The position numbers and the translations under genes are program-made. DNA of 64,000 nucleotides from positions 6,870,485 through 6,934,484 of the forward strand of contig NC_134027.1 in NCBI RefSeq assembly GCF_964204645.1. The letters run 5' to 3'. This document shows positions 1 to 11,400 of this stretch, piece by piece (position 1 is the stretch's first letter; the number at the start of each line of letters is the position of its first letter). This DNA comes from Tubulanus polymorphus (taxonomy: Eukaryota > Nemertea > Palaeonemertea > Tubulaniformes > Tubulanidae). The notes under the pieces are model-generated. The model did no database searches. It was not told the origin of the DNA and saw only the letters and a list, made by a program, of their open reading frames with translations.

Positions 1-217
1 TAACCCCAGTAAGTCGTTTGCCGGTTCATGCTGGATGGGCATTTATTTACACGAATCAGAACCGAAATTTCCATACTTCGTCAAGCCCCTGTTTCGTTCC
101 CAGCGGGTTTGTAAATCAATCGATCAATCAGATAGATAAGAGCGACTATTTCAGGATACAAAAAGAAAAGAAAATGCAAAATATCATTTATTCAACGTGA
201 TAGTGTACGTATTTTAG

Positions 218-2696
218 GTAAACACTCAAGATGAAGGAGGTCTACTGGTTGGTAACTGGTCCGGAGACTTTGGAAGATACACTAATCCAATAGCATGGAC
301 AGGTAGTGAGGCAATCATTGAGGAATTCTGGAGGACCAAACAGTCAGTTAGATATGGACAATGTTGGGTATTCTCTGGATTAGTGACTACAGGTACGTAC
401 GTCCGTGTCAATCAGGTTGGTAAAACCTATCTTGAAATTATCAAAATAGCATTAGTTGAGCTGTTGTGCGGGTATTATGTTCAAGCCTAGCCTATATGAT
501 TCCAGTGTGTCGAGCAATAGGAATACCCAGTAGATGTGTAACGAATTTTGCATCTGCCCACGACACCGATGGTAGCATAACGGTGGACACCCATTGGGAT
601 GCAAATGGCTCACCAATGACCGAATACAATGCTGATTCTATTTGGTACGTATGGTGATTCTGTTAACTTGGTCTTCTAATGATTGACAACGAGCTGAACA
701 CCGAAATGTGAAGCCAGTGAAAAAGATGCATCTATCAGAAGTTGCATTTTTGTAGGAATTTCCACGTGTGGAATGATGTGTGGATGGCACGGCCGGATCT
801 TCCTTCAGGATATGGTGGCTGGCAAGCAATTGATGCGACACCCCAGGAAACTAGTGAAGGTAGAAGTGCAAATTTATCGATACAATATATGCTGGACATA
901 TTCATAAATATACAAGGCTTCGCTTTATTAGTCCGATTCTCTTCTCTGAATCGTTTATCAGGAACGTTTTGTTGTGGACCAGCTTCTCTGGAAGCGATCA
1001 AGCAAGGTATGCTCGAGTTGCCGTATGATGGCCCATTCATTTTTGCTGAGGTTAATGCCGACAGGATCAATTGGTTAAAACAAAGTGATGGAACTTGGAA
1101 CAAAAACTTTCAGAAAAATATGTATGTTATTTCGAACTATTACAATACAATCTCGATGAACAGCACGGTTGATAGAACAATCTTTCTTGTAGAGTTGGGA
1201 AAAACATCAGCACGAAACGACCAGGAAAAGGCTTCAGTTATAGACCACTGGACGACAGAGAGGATATTACACACCAGTACAAGTTTTTAGAAGGTTCACA
1301 ATGTAGATTTTGGAACATTTTTCGGTTAATTAAAAAGTAGCAACCAGCAACTGATCAGGAGTCAGGATATTTGGAGGCATTACATGCTAACGTTTATAAT
1401 GCTTGCAAATTTAATTCCAGGATCAAGGGATGAAAGAGCAGCAGTACTGAATGCATTTGAATGTTCAACACTACCCGACTTAAAACCCGCTGACCCACAG
1501 GTAGTGACAAATATTTTGTTGCAACTTTTAAAGCATATGATTTCTTCTCTCCAAATTTTGAGTCTGTCCATTCTAGGATGTTGCTTTCGATCTTATTGAA
1601 AAAGATGGTATTCTAATCGGTGAACCATTTGAAGTTTCCCTGAGAGCCCGGAATATAACTGGTGACAACCGTACGGTGAATGTAACACTGACAGCTTGTG
1701 TGGTGTATTACACTGGAGTTATTGCTTGTAAAATTAAAACGCAACGATATAATGTCAAGGTTCAACCATACACAGGTAAAACGAAAGAAATACCAAGATA
1801 ATTTCAGCCAAAAATGCATAGTTCCTGGGTAAAAGTGCATACATATTTAAGCAACGTTTCGCATATACTGATGATGGCTAGTAGTTTTTAATACGCTTTT
1901 AGACAAGAACTTTTCATCTTTGGCTGAAATTATTGTGGGATTTCTTTCGTTTTGATTTATCTTACAGGATCCGTGTATTTTCTCGACTTCAGCCTGGATC
2001 AGTTTCATTTGATTAACATTCTGTGTACGGAATAACACCGTTTGAAAGAAAATACCATTCAGACTTTCTTTTTCTCTTTTGAAGATGATGAGATTATCAT
2101 GACTGTAGCTGCAGACGAATACTTAAATAAACTTGTCGACCAGGCAGCGATCAAAATCAGTTGCATGGCTACAGTGGAAGAAACAAAACAAGTGTTCACG
2201 GAGCAGGATGACTTCAGACTAAGCAAACCTGATCTTAAAATTTCGGTAATCTGCACCCTCATAGGTCTAGCTTATTTTTTTCAAAATTTTCATCAATCAT
2301 CTTAACTTAAATTATCGCTTATAGGCATTGGAAGAAGTTAAAGTTGGCAGCAAACTGACATGTGAAATATCATTTGCAAATCCATTGAATACACGCCTTA
2401 CAAAGAATTTCTTCTTCATCGAAGGGCCAGGATTGCAGAGATCTCGCAAGATAACAATCGGGTAACTAATTCTATATCAACTGCTCTGTATAGGGAGAAA
2501 TTACCAAAATTATCTTTTGATTGATAGCAATTCAATGAGTGTTTTGTATTTCAGAGATGTTCTGCCGCATAGTGAAGCTCATCTAACAGTAGATTTGTAC
2601 CCGAGAAGAACCGGATTTCGTCAGCTGATCGCTAGTTTCAATTCAAAGGAACTTACTGCTGTGACTGGACAGTGCCATGTTAATGTTATTCCATGA
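218..2696 (+). CDS. Transglutaminase, C-terminal part (5' end outside window)
   Basis: Protein-glutamine gamma-glutamyltransferase, which cross-links glutamine to lysine side chains in a calcium-dependent way. Exons: 218-392, 506-644, 756-859, 962-1121, 1193-1293, 1421-1500, 1577-1775, 2085-2245, 2325-2461, 2555-2696 (TGA). All have AG/GT borders and phases join without a break, giving about 465 residues. The catalytic triad is visible: Cys in YGQCWVF (codon 362-364), His in NFHVWNDVW (763-765) and Asp in WQAIDATPQ (832-834). EVNADR and KNIST, typical of the calcium-binding core, follow. The last four exons encode the two C-terminal beta-barrels. The N-terminal beta-sandwich and the start of the core lie left of the window. 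The residue after the catalytic Asp is Ala where vertebrate enzymes, as I recall, have Pro. Which vertebrate TGM is the counterpart cannot be decided, so no symbol is given. Family call is very secure; exon borders are good. Confidence 0.93.
1905..1989. repeat. Dispersed repeat in transglutaminase intron 7
   Basis: About 85 bp similar to 62536-62620. Shared words: CAAGAACTTT, CATCTTT(G/A)GCTGAA, ATTATTGTGGGATTTCT, TGTGTATTTT. Family unknown. Confidence 0.6.
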
Positions 2697-3204
2697 ATGT
2701 CTTAGTTCACAGAAAACAGATGCTCTCAATAATTGATGCCTATTAAATTTTAATAATTGCTTTATTTTACCTCTTCACCAGATATAAAAATATCTTTTAA
2801 TTGATGAAGTACGCATGTAACCATTGCATGGAATATCAATAAAATACTGTATGAAATCTTCATAATTATCTATACTTGTCATATAATAATTGTATGTTTA
2901 GTTTTTGTCTAAAATGTATACTGGCTTACAATATTCAACTTATTTCATTTGGATATAAATGTCGTATTGTTATCTCCCATAATTCATTATACAACATGTC
3001 ATATGTTTTCACAGTTATTTTAGTTCAAACTAGTTAGAGACAATGTAGCAAAAATGTAATTTAAAGCATAAATAAACAATCTATTATTACTACAATCATA
3101 ACTTTTAGAGCACATTTCATTTAGAAGAAAGGAAGGTCACAGGTTTCGCCATTCACTTCAAATAAATGTTGAATGGTTATAATTAGCAATAAACTGCAGA
3201 TCTG
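2697..3204. other. Convergent interval between transglutaminase and TIMM21
   Basis: AT-rich, non-coding, and shared by the two 3' UTRs. Besides the + strand AATAAA at 2838 it holds a - strand AATAAA at 2761-2766. If TIMM21 uses that one, the two mature transcripts overlap in antisense by about 100 bp. No closer canonical signal for TIMM21 was seen. Confidence 0.5.
2838..2843 (+). terminator. Poly(A) signal of the transglutaminase gene
   Basis: AATAAA on the + strand 142 bp after the stop codon, the first canonical hexamer downstream. It implies a short 3' UTR ending near 2860. Confidence 0.6.
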
Positions 3205-5190
3205 TTATCGATTGTCTTCAATGACTACTGTTCGCGGAGGATAGCCTTCAAATTCTACGAATAGATACCGATATTCAAATTTTCCACTCTCATTCTGCAA
3301 ATCAAGAAGGCAATATTAATGATCTGTATGATCATAATTTGTATAAGTCTCATGATGGTCAGCATCGGTCAAATTTTTCACTGGTATCAGATAAGCAATT
3401 ATATTTGAGCTTGTCCTAGCGTCACTATTGATAATTATGTCTATACATTCTGATGCTTCATCATTCAGATTAATTGATTAAGACATACTTGATGAACTTC
3501 TAAATGCACTGTGCCTTTGTTAAGCGGTCCTTCGATGTAAAATTTCATTCTCATATGACGTTTACTATTGTTATCAACCCATTCGATATGACTGAAAAAG
3601 GAATGCAGTGTATGAATTGTGTGACCAACCATACAAAATGTTCTGCCTACTGAATATTTCATGGCCTATTCATATAAATTGCCACATATTATGGACAAAA
3701 TCAGACACCAAAACAAATTTATTCAGATTTAGGATAAGATTTCCAATCTAGGCAAATTAAAATGAGGGTTAAAGGAAACAAATAATCCACCTAATTTATT
3801 GAAATGATAGAAATCACTGTAGAATTGTCCATATTAGCATGTTCTCAGACTTATTTCTAAGGTGAATTAATTTCATTTAAATTCAACTTATTTTCTGAGA
3901 TTCGAAAGACACCAGTTTGATGGAAAGAATCAAAATGAATATAGTGAGCATATCAACTAGAACATATCCATTGGGTTTTGCGGACTGAGTCGTGACTGAT
4001 CTCTTTCTCAGTTTCTCTTGAAGGCAGATATTCTAAAATAGTAATTGAGTATTGCCTCAGAATTAAATCTAAATGAAAGATTTTCGAAAACCGGAGCGTA
4101 CCTCACGTGACGACGTCTTCCTCGTCTGGTCATCTCGCCGTACGCTTTAAGTGGTTCTCCAACAATATCTGTGACCTATGCAAACATGATGGATCGATTC
4201 GGTGAATTTATTTGAAGTAGAGTAAATCGATAATCGAAAGAAACTTACATCATAGTTTCGCTTTAATTCCTTAACCGCCTTGCCGTAAACGCCGCTTGGG
4301 CTTTGATTCGAAAATAGCTCACGACCGATCATATAAAACATCACCCCTAATGGGAAATCATAAGAAATTCGTTGGATGTTGAATGATTTAATCATTTGAA
4401 AAAGTGAAGTGTGAATTCTGACCTGTGATTCCAACCCCGATAACTATAACAGCAGTGTAAGAAGCATCCTTTCCAGTTTGTTTCACTGAAACAAGATTGA
4501 CATTCATATTTCATAATCTGAACCAATAATACAAGAGAAAAGAACAGATTGATGCAGACAATGGCTAAAACTATCCATACACACACATGCTGATAGGATC
4601 ACAGGTGCTTGTATCAGAGTTGTAGGTAATGTAAAAACGATAATCTGTTAATCCAGTGTCTAATATTTACAGGCCCTTTAGACACTGGATTCATAGATTA
4701 TTGTTTTTATAGTAGCTAACTCTGATACAGCCCCTGTGGATAGGATAGTTAGCCAAATTTGCCTTTGTTGAACGATACCTTTTTGGCCAAGCGTTAACTC
4801 AGAAAATGGTTTTTCCGATGATTTTACAATGTGCTGTTCAGAGTCATCTGGCTTTGCCTTCTGCGGCCGGCGATGGAAGGCGATACAAGAAAATGATCGA
4901 TTGGCCATTACAGTTGAAGATATCGAAGACATTGGGTTAGATTTGTCACTAATGTAATCACTGTTGCCAGTATGAATATTGTAATAATGCCGGGTAGCCG
5001 TAGTAGTAGTATTAGCATTATTAGTAACAGGCGGGTGGTGGTGACGTTGTTGTCGTCGTTGAAAGGCAGCAGTACATACAGTTCGGTTTGAAAATTTGTT
5101 TATTGAATCACACGAGATCATTCTTCTCTTCAGAAAAGATGCCAGCAGGTTGCTGGACCCCATTTTCGGTGAATTAAGCATCAGCACCAT
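3205..5190 (-). CDS. TIMM21: Mitochondrial import inner membrane translocase subunit Tim21
   Basis: Tim21 links the TIM23 channel to the TOM complex and to respiratory-chain assembly intermediates. Exons in transcript order: 5190-4779, 4485-4423, 4346-4249, 4175-4102, 3591-3489, 3294-3205 (TAA). Lengths 412, 63, 98, 74, 103 and 90 join in frame to 279 residues; human is about 248. The N terminus (first about 60 residues) is rich in Ser, Arg and Lys and poor in acid, as in a mitochondrial presequence. A low-complexity His/Asn/Thr linker follows. One transmembrane segment lies near residues 147-166, starting in VKQTGKDASY and ending before GRELF. The intermembrane-space domain has AYGEMTRRGRRRHV, KFYIEG, KGTVHLEV, EYRYLFVEFEGYPPRT and IEDNR, all Tim21 signatures. 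The Met at 5163 is an alternative start. A long foldback element sits in intron 1. Confidence 0.93.
4589..4746. repeat. Foldback (palindromic) MITE in TIMM21 intron 1
   Basis: The left arm (about 4589-4662) and the right arm (about 4677-4746) are reverse complements over about 70 bp with a few mismatches. The loop is only about 14 bp. Matching blocks include TATCAGAGTT / AACTCTGATA and CCAGTGTCTAA / TTAGACACTGG. It would fold into a long hairpin in the pre-mRNA. The reading frame that runs across it is intronic read-through. Confidence 0.8.
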
Positions 5191-8100
5191 TTTAATGTCG
5201 AAATTTTGCAGAAATGTTGTTTACAGGGATTCCCCAGAATCATCGTGCTGCCATCTAGAGGGGATTTCTTTAACCGATGAATGAGGCTGACCGAAACGAT
5301 AGAACGCTTTCTAAACAGATTATCATCAGATAAATCTTATATTTCATCTATTAGGTTATTTCATATTTCCTTAAATATGAACAAGTACATTGAATCTATC
5401 TCAGAAAATTATGTAAATGGATGCTAGAGTAGAATTCATCACTCACAGCTAATGAGGTTTCGTCTGGAAAGTTTGCAAGTAGTAAGGTGTCTAAACTCCG
5501 TCGCGCCGCATACTACTACAATCTCGACAATTGTGGACCCGGAAATAAAAATTCTTTGATTGTCGCATTGGATGTCCCGCAAAGTTTACTCCCTAAATTG
5601 ACATTTCAACGACAGAAATAAGGTAACGTTTGAAATTATTTTGAGATTAGTTATATTTGGTTTTGAGTATAGTTTAAGGAATGTTTTTTCTACGTTGGAT
5701 ATCGAGGCATAAGGACAGCAGGTAGAGGTGCCTGCCTCGCTCCGGCGGCTCTTCGCCTTCCTTCGCCTTCGGATCGTTTTCATGATTTCACTAATACTCA
5801 TTTAGATTTGGAGGAGTTCATGATTGATTGTAAAAAGTGAGTTAAAAGCTTTAAAATGAGATAGATGAGTGAAAGTTGCTGAAAAGATTTTTTAATTTTT
5901 CGCAAAGATGGAGAAATTTAGCTTACACACAAACAGTCAGTCAGTGCAGTGTGGTTTATTCGCCATGCCCATTGGCTATTGGATATTTCATAGTTTTCAT
6001 GAACGCCTTAACACAAAGGAATGAAATTTCAAAGATTGTAATTTTGTTGTTCATGTCATTAGTTGACATAAATTTGAATTCTTTGAATCTTAGGCACAGT
6101 AGTCCTAATTGTGGTTATTGTACAATTGAAACACTATTCAATCAGGAGTATGCCTGCGCTAAGATGGTTTCTTTTATTTGCCTAATTAGGTATCTATTTT
6201 GGTGTTGAAATGGATGGATTGTTTAATGTATGGTTAAATAGGACTTCATCCAATCAGTCATTAGTTCTCTAATCCTATCCGTGAAAATATCTACACTGTC
6301 TTCTTGCCTATGGTTTGGAAAGTATTGTTCATAACTGGATGAGCAATGTGATTGGCATTTATATGATTTGGTTGTTTGATAGATATTTGAAATACCACTT
6401 AGTGTATCACATTCACTAGACTAGACAAGAGATAGACTAACAAAAAATAGTTTGAATTGGTCTATCATTATGTATCATTGAATATGACCCATCTATTAAA
6501 CATAATGCCCAACTTGTTATTCTTGACCAGCATTGTAATGAATCCAAGTATTTGTCTTTTTATGAACATAACCTCTCGGTATCAGCTATAAACAGGGTTG
6601 TGAAATAGAAATTTATTAGACATGATTACTTTATTTTAGTCAGTAACTGGACTTAGGTTTAGTTTCAGGATAGGATGGTATGCCTGTGATTCTTAAAGTT
6701 TAAAATCAGCGATTAACTTCAAATAACTAGCTTCAGTTTCGTTGATTCTGTTGCAATATGTGTCAAATTCTATCAGATCAGTTGCCAGTTGTGCAAATAA
6801 TACCACCATAGAATTACAATAGAAAATAGAATTCAATTGGCCTATAGGCTAATTTTTCCTCAATAGAGATCATGTGAAAAAAAATTTACACTTCAAGATC
6901 AACTTCTTTAATGATGACATTTTAAAATTCTATCCAGTTTTCTTGGCGATTAGCCTACCGACTAAACTATCATTTTTGCTCAGCCTTTGGGGTTTTACTA
7001 TGAATATTCAACAAATGATTGCCTTTTGAATAAATCATTAATTAAATTTCACGTAAGCTCGTCTTTTATCTATAATCAATGGCGCACTGCTGAATGACGT
7101 TCAGCATTCGGTAGTGTGAGATTACTCGGCGCTTTAAATGGTTACATTTCAAAGTAGACGCATCTCATATCCGATCCGATCGTTGGATTATTTACTCACC
7201 AGTTATATTTCACGCACTCGACAGAGCCCTTCTTTTTAGCGATCGATTTTTTAGCGAGCTTATCGTCTCTCCGTTTCGGCGAACGGTATACGGAATATTC
7301 ATTTTATCAGTTTAATGAATTCGTCATGAAATCAGGTGACGGGAGAAATTATGGGAAAAAAAGTTATTATCTACGATGTCAACATCCGTACGATTTTCAT
7401 TTCGCTGTCAATTGCTGTTTATTCAGATTCCGATCGCTCAAATAAGAGCGAAACGTTAGTTTCTGTCGCGTTGCTATTTGTCTTATATTTTAATTGCGTC
7501 TTGAAAATTCAATTTCACGCTTTCCAAATCTCTGATGCATTTCGATGATATTTTGCTTTTCGCATATGAGCGATTAGTCCCCGGATGATTTTCTCTTTTC
7601 TATGCGTTTTAGTTATCGGGTGACAGCGATTCATATGTCTGGTGAATACGATAAGATACAATTTGTATATATCTCAGCTTGATTCCATACGCTGGCAGCA
7701 TCATTTATCATGCCGATATACATAGAGCCTTTAATTTTCTCAAAAAGCTTCCTGTTGAGGCCTTATCATTTTCAGATAGCTGGGTTTTTTGGCGAAGAGA
7801 ATTTACGACTGACAATGATACATAATCTGTCGTAAAAAAGTAAAGTAATTCTGATGGAAAATCCGTTTTCTTCCAAGTTCACCGTATGCCTGCTATCACG
7901 CCGGGCATCGAACGAAATCTGGCAAAACTTTATGAATCTAGACTCAAATTCAATCTGAAATAGAAATGAGGTTTATACAAGCTCGAAGTCTACAATATTT
8001 GCACATTCTTCATCATTACATGAATGGAAACATGAAATTGGCATCTGTTATCATATTTGTTAATGAATGATTGATTGTTTTAATGCATAATCATTGTCTG

Positions 8101-8369
8101 TGTAATACACAGCCAATCAACTGCGCCTTCAAATATGGCCGCGTAAAACGTCAGATTCTAATGCATATGATTATGCATGTATATTATTGATGACATTTGA
8201 TTTTTCCATGAACTTGTCAAAAGTGCTAGATAATAAATTAATAAATCATGAAAGTCAGAATGAAGGATTATGTGGTGATTACATTCATTCTAACCTGAAG
8301 TTGTTACTGTCGATTGCTTACTTAATCAACGTGTAAACCCGATTTGATCAGTTTGATTTTGTCTGGCGA

Positions 8370-8374
<5 letters not shown>

Positions 8375-8428
<54 letters not shown>
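8375..8428. repeat. (AT)n microsatellite
   Basis: Pure alternating AT for about 54 bp. Confidence 0.97.
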
Positions 8429-8432
<4 letters not shown>

Positions 8433-11400
8433 CTTTAAGATTACCACTTTCGAATATCTCTTACACATTTATGTATGTTGTAATTAATGAAGAAATGCAT
8501 GTGTGCATTACTATGTTAGTTTTCATATAGGCGACAATGGTATAATGTACTGCCTTACTGAATACATATGTGTCACCACTCTTTACAAAATCACTACAAA
8601 GACTTTCCATAATAAAAAATTCAGTCGTTTTCATATCCTCCAGACATTGAGCAACGTACATAAAAGGTAGAAGTGCTGCAGGCATTTTCATATCGACAGT
8701 ATTTCAATAGGTGCTTGTATTTTGAGAGACTGAATATGCGAATAGGCCACCCATCTCGAGGCCTATTTTTTGGTTCATTAATTAACGAGGATCTTATAGT
8801 GAGTTCAGTATAGATTGTTTATTCGAAACAGTTCACCACGAAGATGACTTATCCTCCCGGGAATGAGAAGCTATATCATTGACAAATACGAAGAATTTTT
8901 TTATTTTTGGTCATCTCTATTTTTAGGAATGATATATCGAATTTGCCTTGTCCATTATCCAATAAGAAATCATAATCTAACCCGGTCTCCGTCCATATCA
9001 GATATATTCAATGATATGATTAACTTCTATGCAGTAACCGGTCAATATTTACCCTTAATGATTGGCCCGAGAACGTTGCTGGTATAACGTCTTAGCAATA
9101 CCTGCTAACTGACATATAGGTCATAACTATTATGCTGTATCGATTTACTTGTACAGGTGAATTCCAGTGGTATGACTATTACTACTTCTATTACAAAAGT
9201 ACTGATTAATTGAGAACCGTGTGTGAAAAAAACTATGCTACGTCTAAGACTTCCTCATTTTTTGACATCGCTATTAAAAGCATTTCGAGACAAGGAAACT
9301 GACACGGCACACCTATTATGGTTTAATGGCGTATTTCGTAACATTCGCATGGTAATGACGACTGGTGGAGTGTTTACAGTGTCGCTGTTATCTCAATAAC
9401 AAGATCTTGTCACAAGTTTCTACGCACTCGAGCTACCAGGGTTATTGCTGAATTCGCATGAGTTGTAGGTCATTCGCTGCAAACTTCATCACTTTTGATG
9501 CATTTCGTATGACCAACGATGATGATATTATCTAGGACCATCTTTTTGCCATAGATAATTCAAGCGATGGTGGTGCTTCGATTTCAGAATTCGTATCTCA
9601 TAAGGCCTAGCCATTTGATTAATTATCTCCCAGCTTTAGCCCCCGTTTAATATAGTACCAAAAGATAACTGCTTCCAAGGACTCCATATATCAGCTAGTG
9701 TCACTGGCAGATTACCATAAATAATCAAATTTCCACTAGACTTTAAAGTCTGTTGATTCAATTTAATGTTCCCATTTTAGCTAATGGTTTCTGAATCCAC
9801 GAGGCAAGATCGCATTCAATTAATCATAATCGCCTTTAATGTCTTAGCGTCTTTTCACTTATAATATGATTGTTCTCACCTTTCGGTCAACGTGTTTAAC
9901 TAGTAGAAATATTCGAGGCCACTCACGGATCATCCGTGAAATAGATAGGCCCTAAGGCATTATTTTTACTCCTTTTATAGGCCTAGCTGGTTTTCTATTT
10001 GAATACCCTTATTTTTTGTGCTTATCATATTTTTCCAGTAGTCAGCTGCAATTACTTGCATTCGGTGGGTGAATGTGTATCGGGGGTTTATATTGCTACT
10101 GCCTACGTGAAAAGAGTTTCCAATAGCTACCGGGTTGGAGGCTATTTCCTTTTCCATAAATTGGATTTCTCCAATGTGTCGAGGCTATAAAAAGACCCAT
10201 CGGTAGTAACCTGTATGCTAAATATCAGGTCGGAAAACTGATCTGTTCTATTATCTCGTCCCAATTATTAAGGTTGGAACATTGAGGCCGATATGGATGG
10301 GAATATTTGTCACAGCCTGTATGGTAAGTTAATAAAAGGTAATGTGATCAACCACCTCTGTCATTTCAATGAAATGCCTGTCCAGGATGTGTGACAACTG
10401 CCCCTACATTATGAGACATTACAGCAATACCCCCCTGCTAGATAAGATTGAACCAATTACCATGGAGTCATCTTTCTATTGTAACCAAGACTGAACTTTC
10501 ATTATCAGTACCATTGCAATCTAGATAACATCTATTAATCATTATGTTATTAATATTTCTTATAGTTATGTATACGATGTATATGTATACTGTGTATATA
10601 TTTATTGAACTATCTACTGGAAGGTAAGTCCATAAAATGCACCCTGTTGTTTGGTATTCAATGCGTATTATTGCCGCAGGGATGTTTTATGCTATTATGG
10701 ACTTCGTTGGACTAACTTGTTTTTGTTGCTAATTGTGTTTTCCGGTCAGTTATTTTCGATGTCTAAGTTAGTAGTGGGTATTTAGGTATTCCATTGCGGA
10801 ATAAGCTTTAGAAATATTTATTGGTACCGATGTAGGTAATGTTATCCGTGCAGTGCATATCCAGTCGGCAATAGCAAGTGCAGGAAGTTTTTAGAATTCT
10901 AAAAATACTTACCAGATATAAATGAATGTGTATTGTATGAAAGAAATGAATTTTTTCTTCCGTCAGGGCTAAAATTCAAATTACGTACGCTGTAAGTTAA
11001 TACAGTAGGCCTTATTCATAGCGAATTCTGTACGTTTTCTGATTAACAATTCGAATTCAAATGGCTTTCAGGTTTTCGTAAACTAGTTTCGTGCGGCACT
11101 TAATGGCTCATTTCACTTCATCTAGTGTTGTCAGTCTCTGTGGAAATTCGCCGTGCACAGCCATTTGTTTTACCTCCGGGGACATTCTGAAACAGTTGAC
11201 ACTTGCATGTATCGTTAGCACTGATTGCAGCTTAAATTCTTTGCGAGGAAAATCGGTTTGCCTTTCTTTCTTTTTGCGACCAACTGCAGACTTACGTACT
11301 GATCTAGCGATGGAATCAGAACTATTGCACATTGACTGCACGTCTTTATTAGGAATTCCCTCGGCAATATACCTACGATGACGGGAAGCGGATATTAGAT

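Noticed and set aside
4678-4778. C-terminal 30-odd residues of the TIMM21 exon 1 open frame
   Set aside because: They lie past the donor AAAAG|GTATCG at 4779/4778, inside the intron and the foldback element; splicing to 4485 restores the family sequence.
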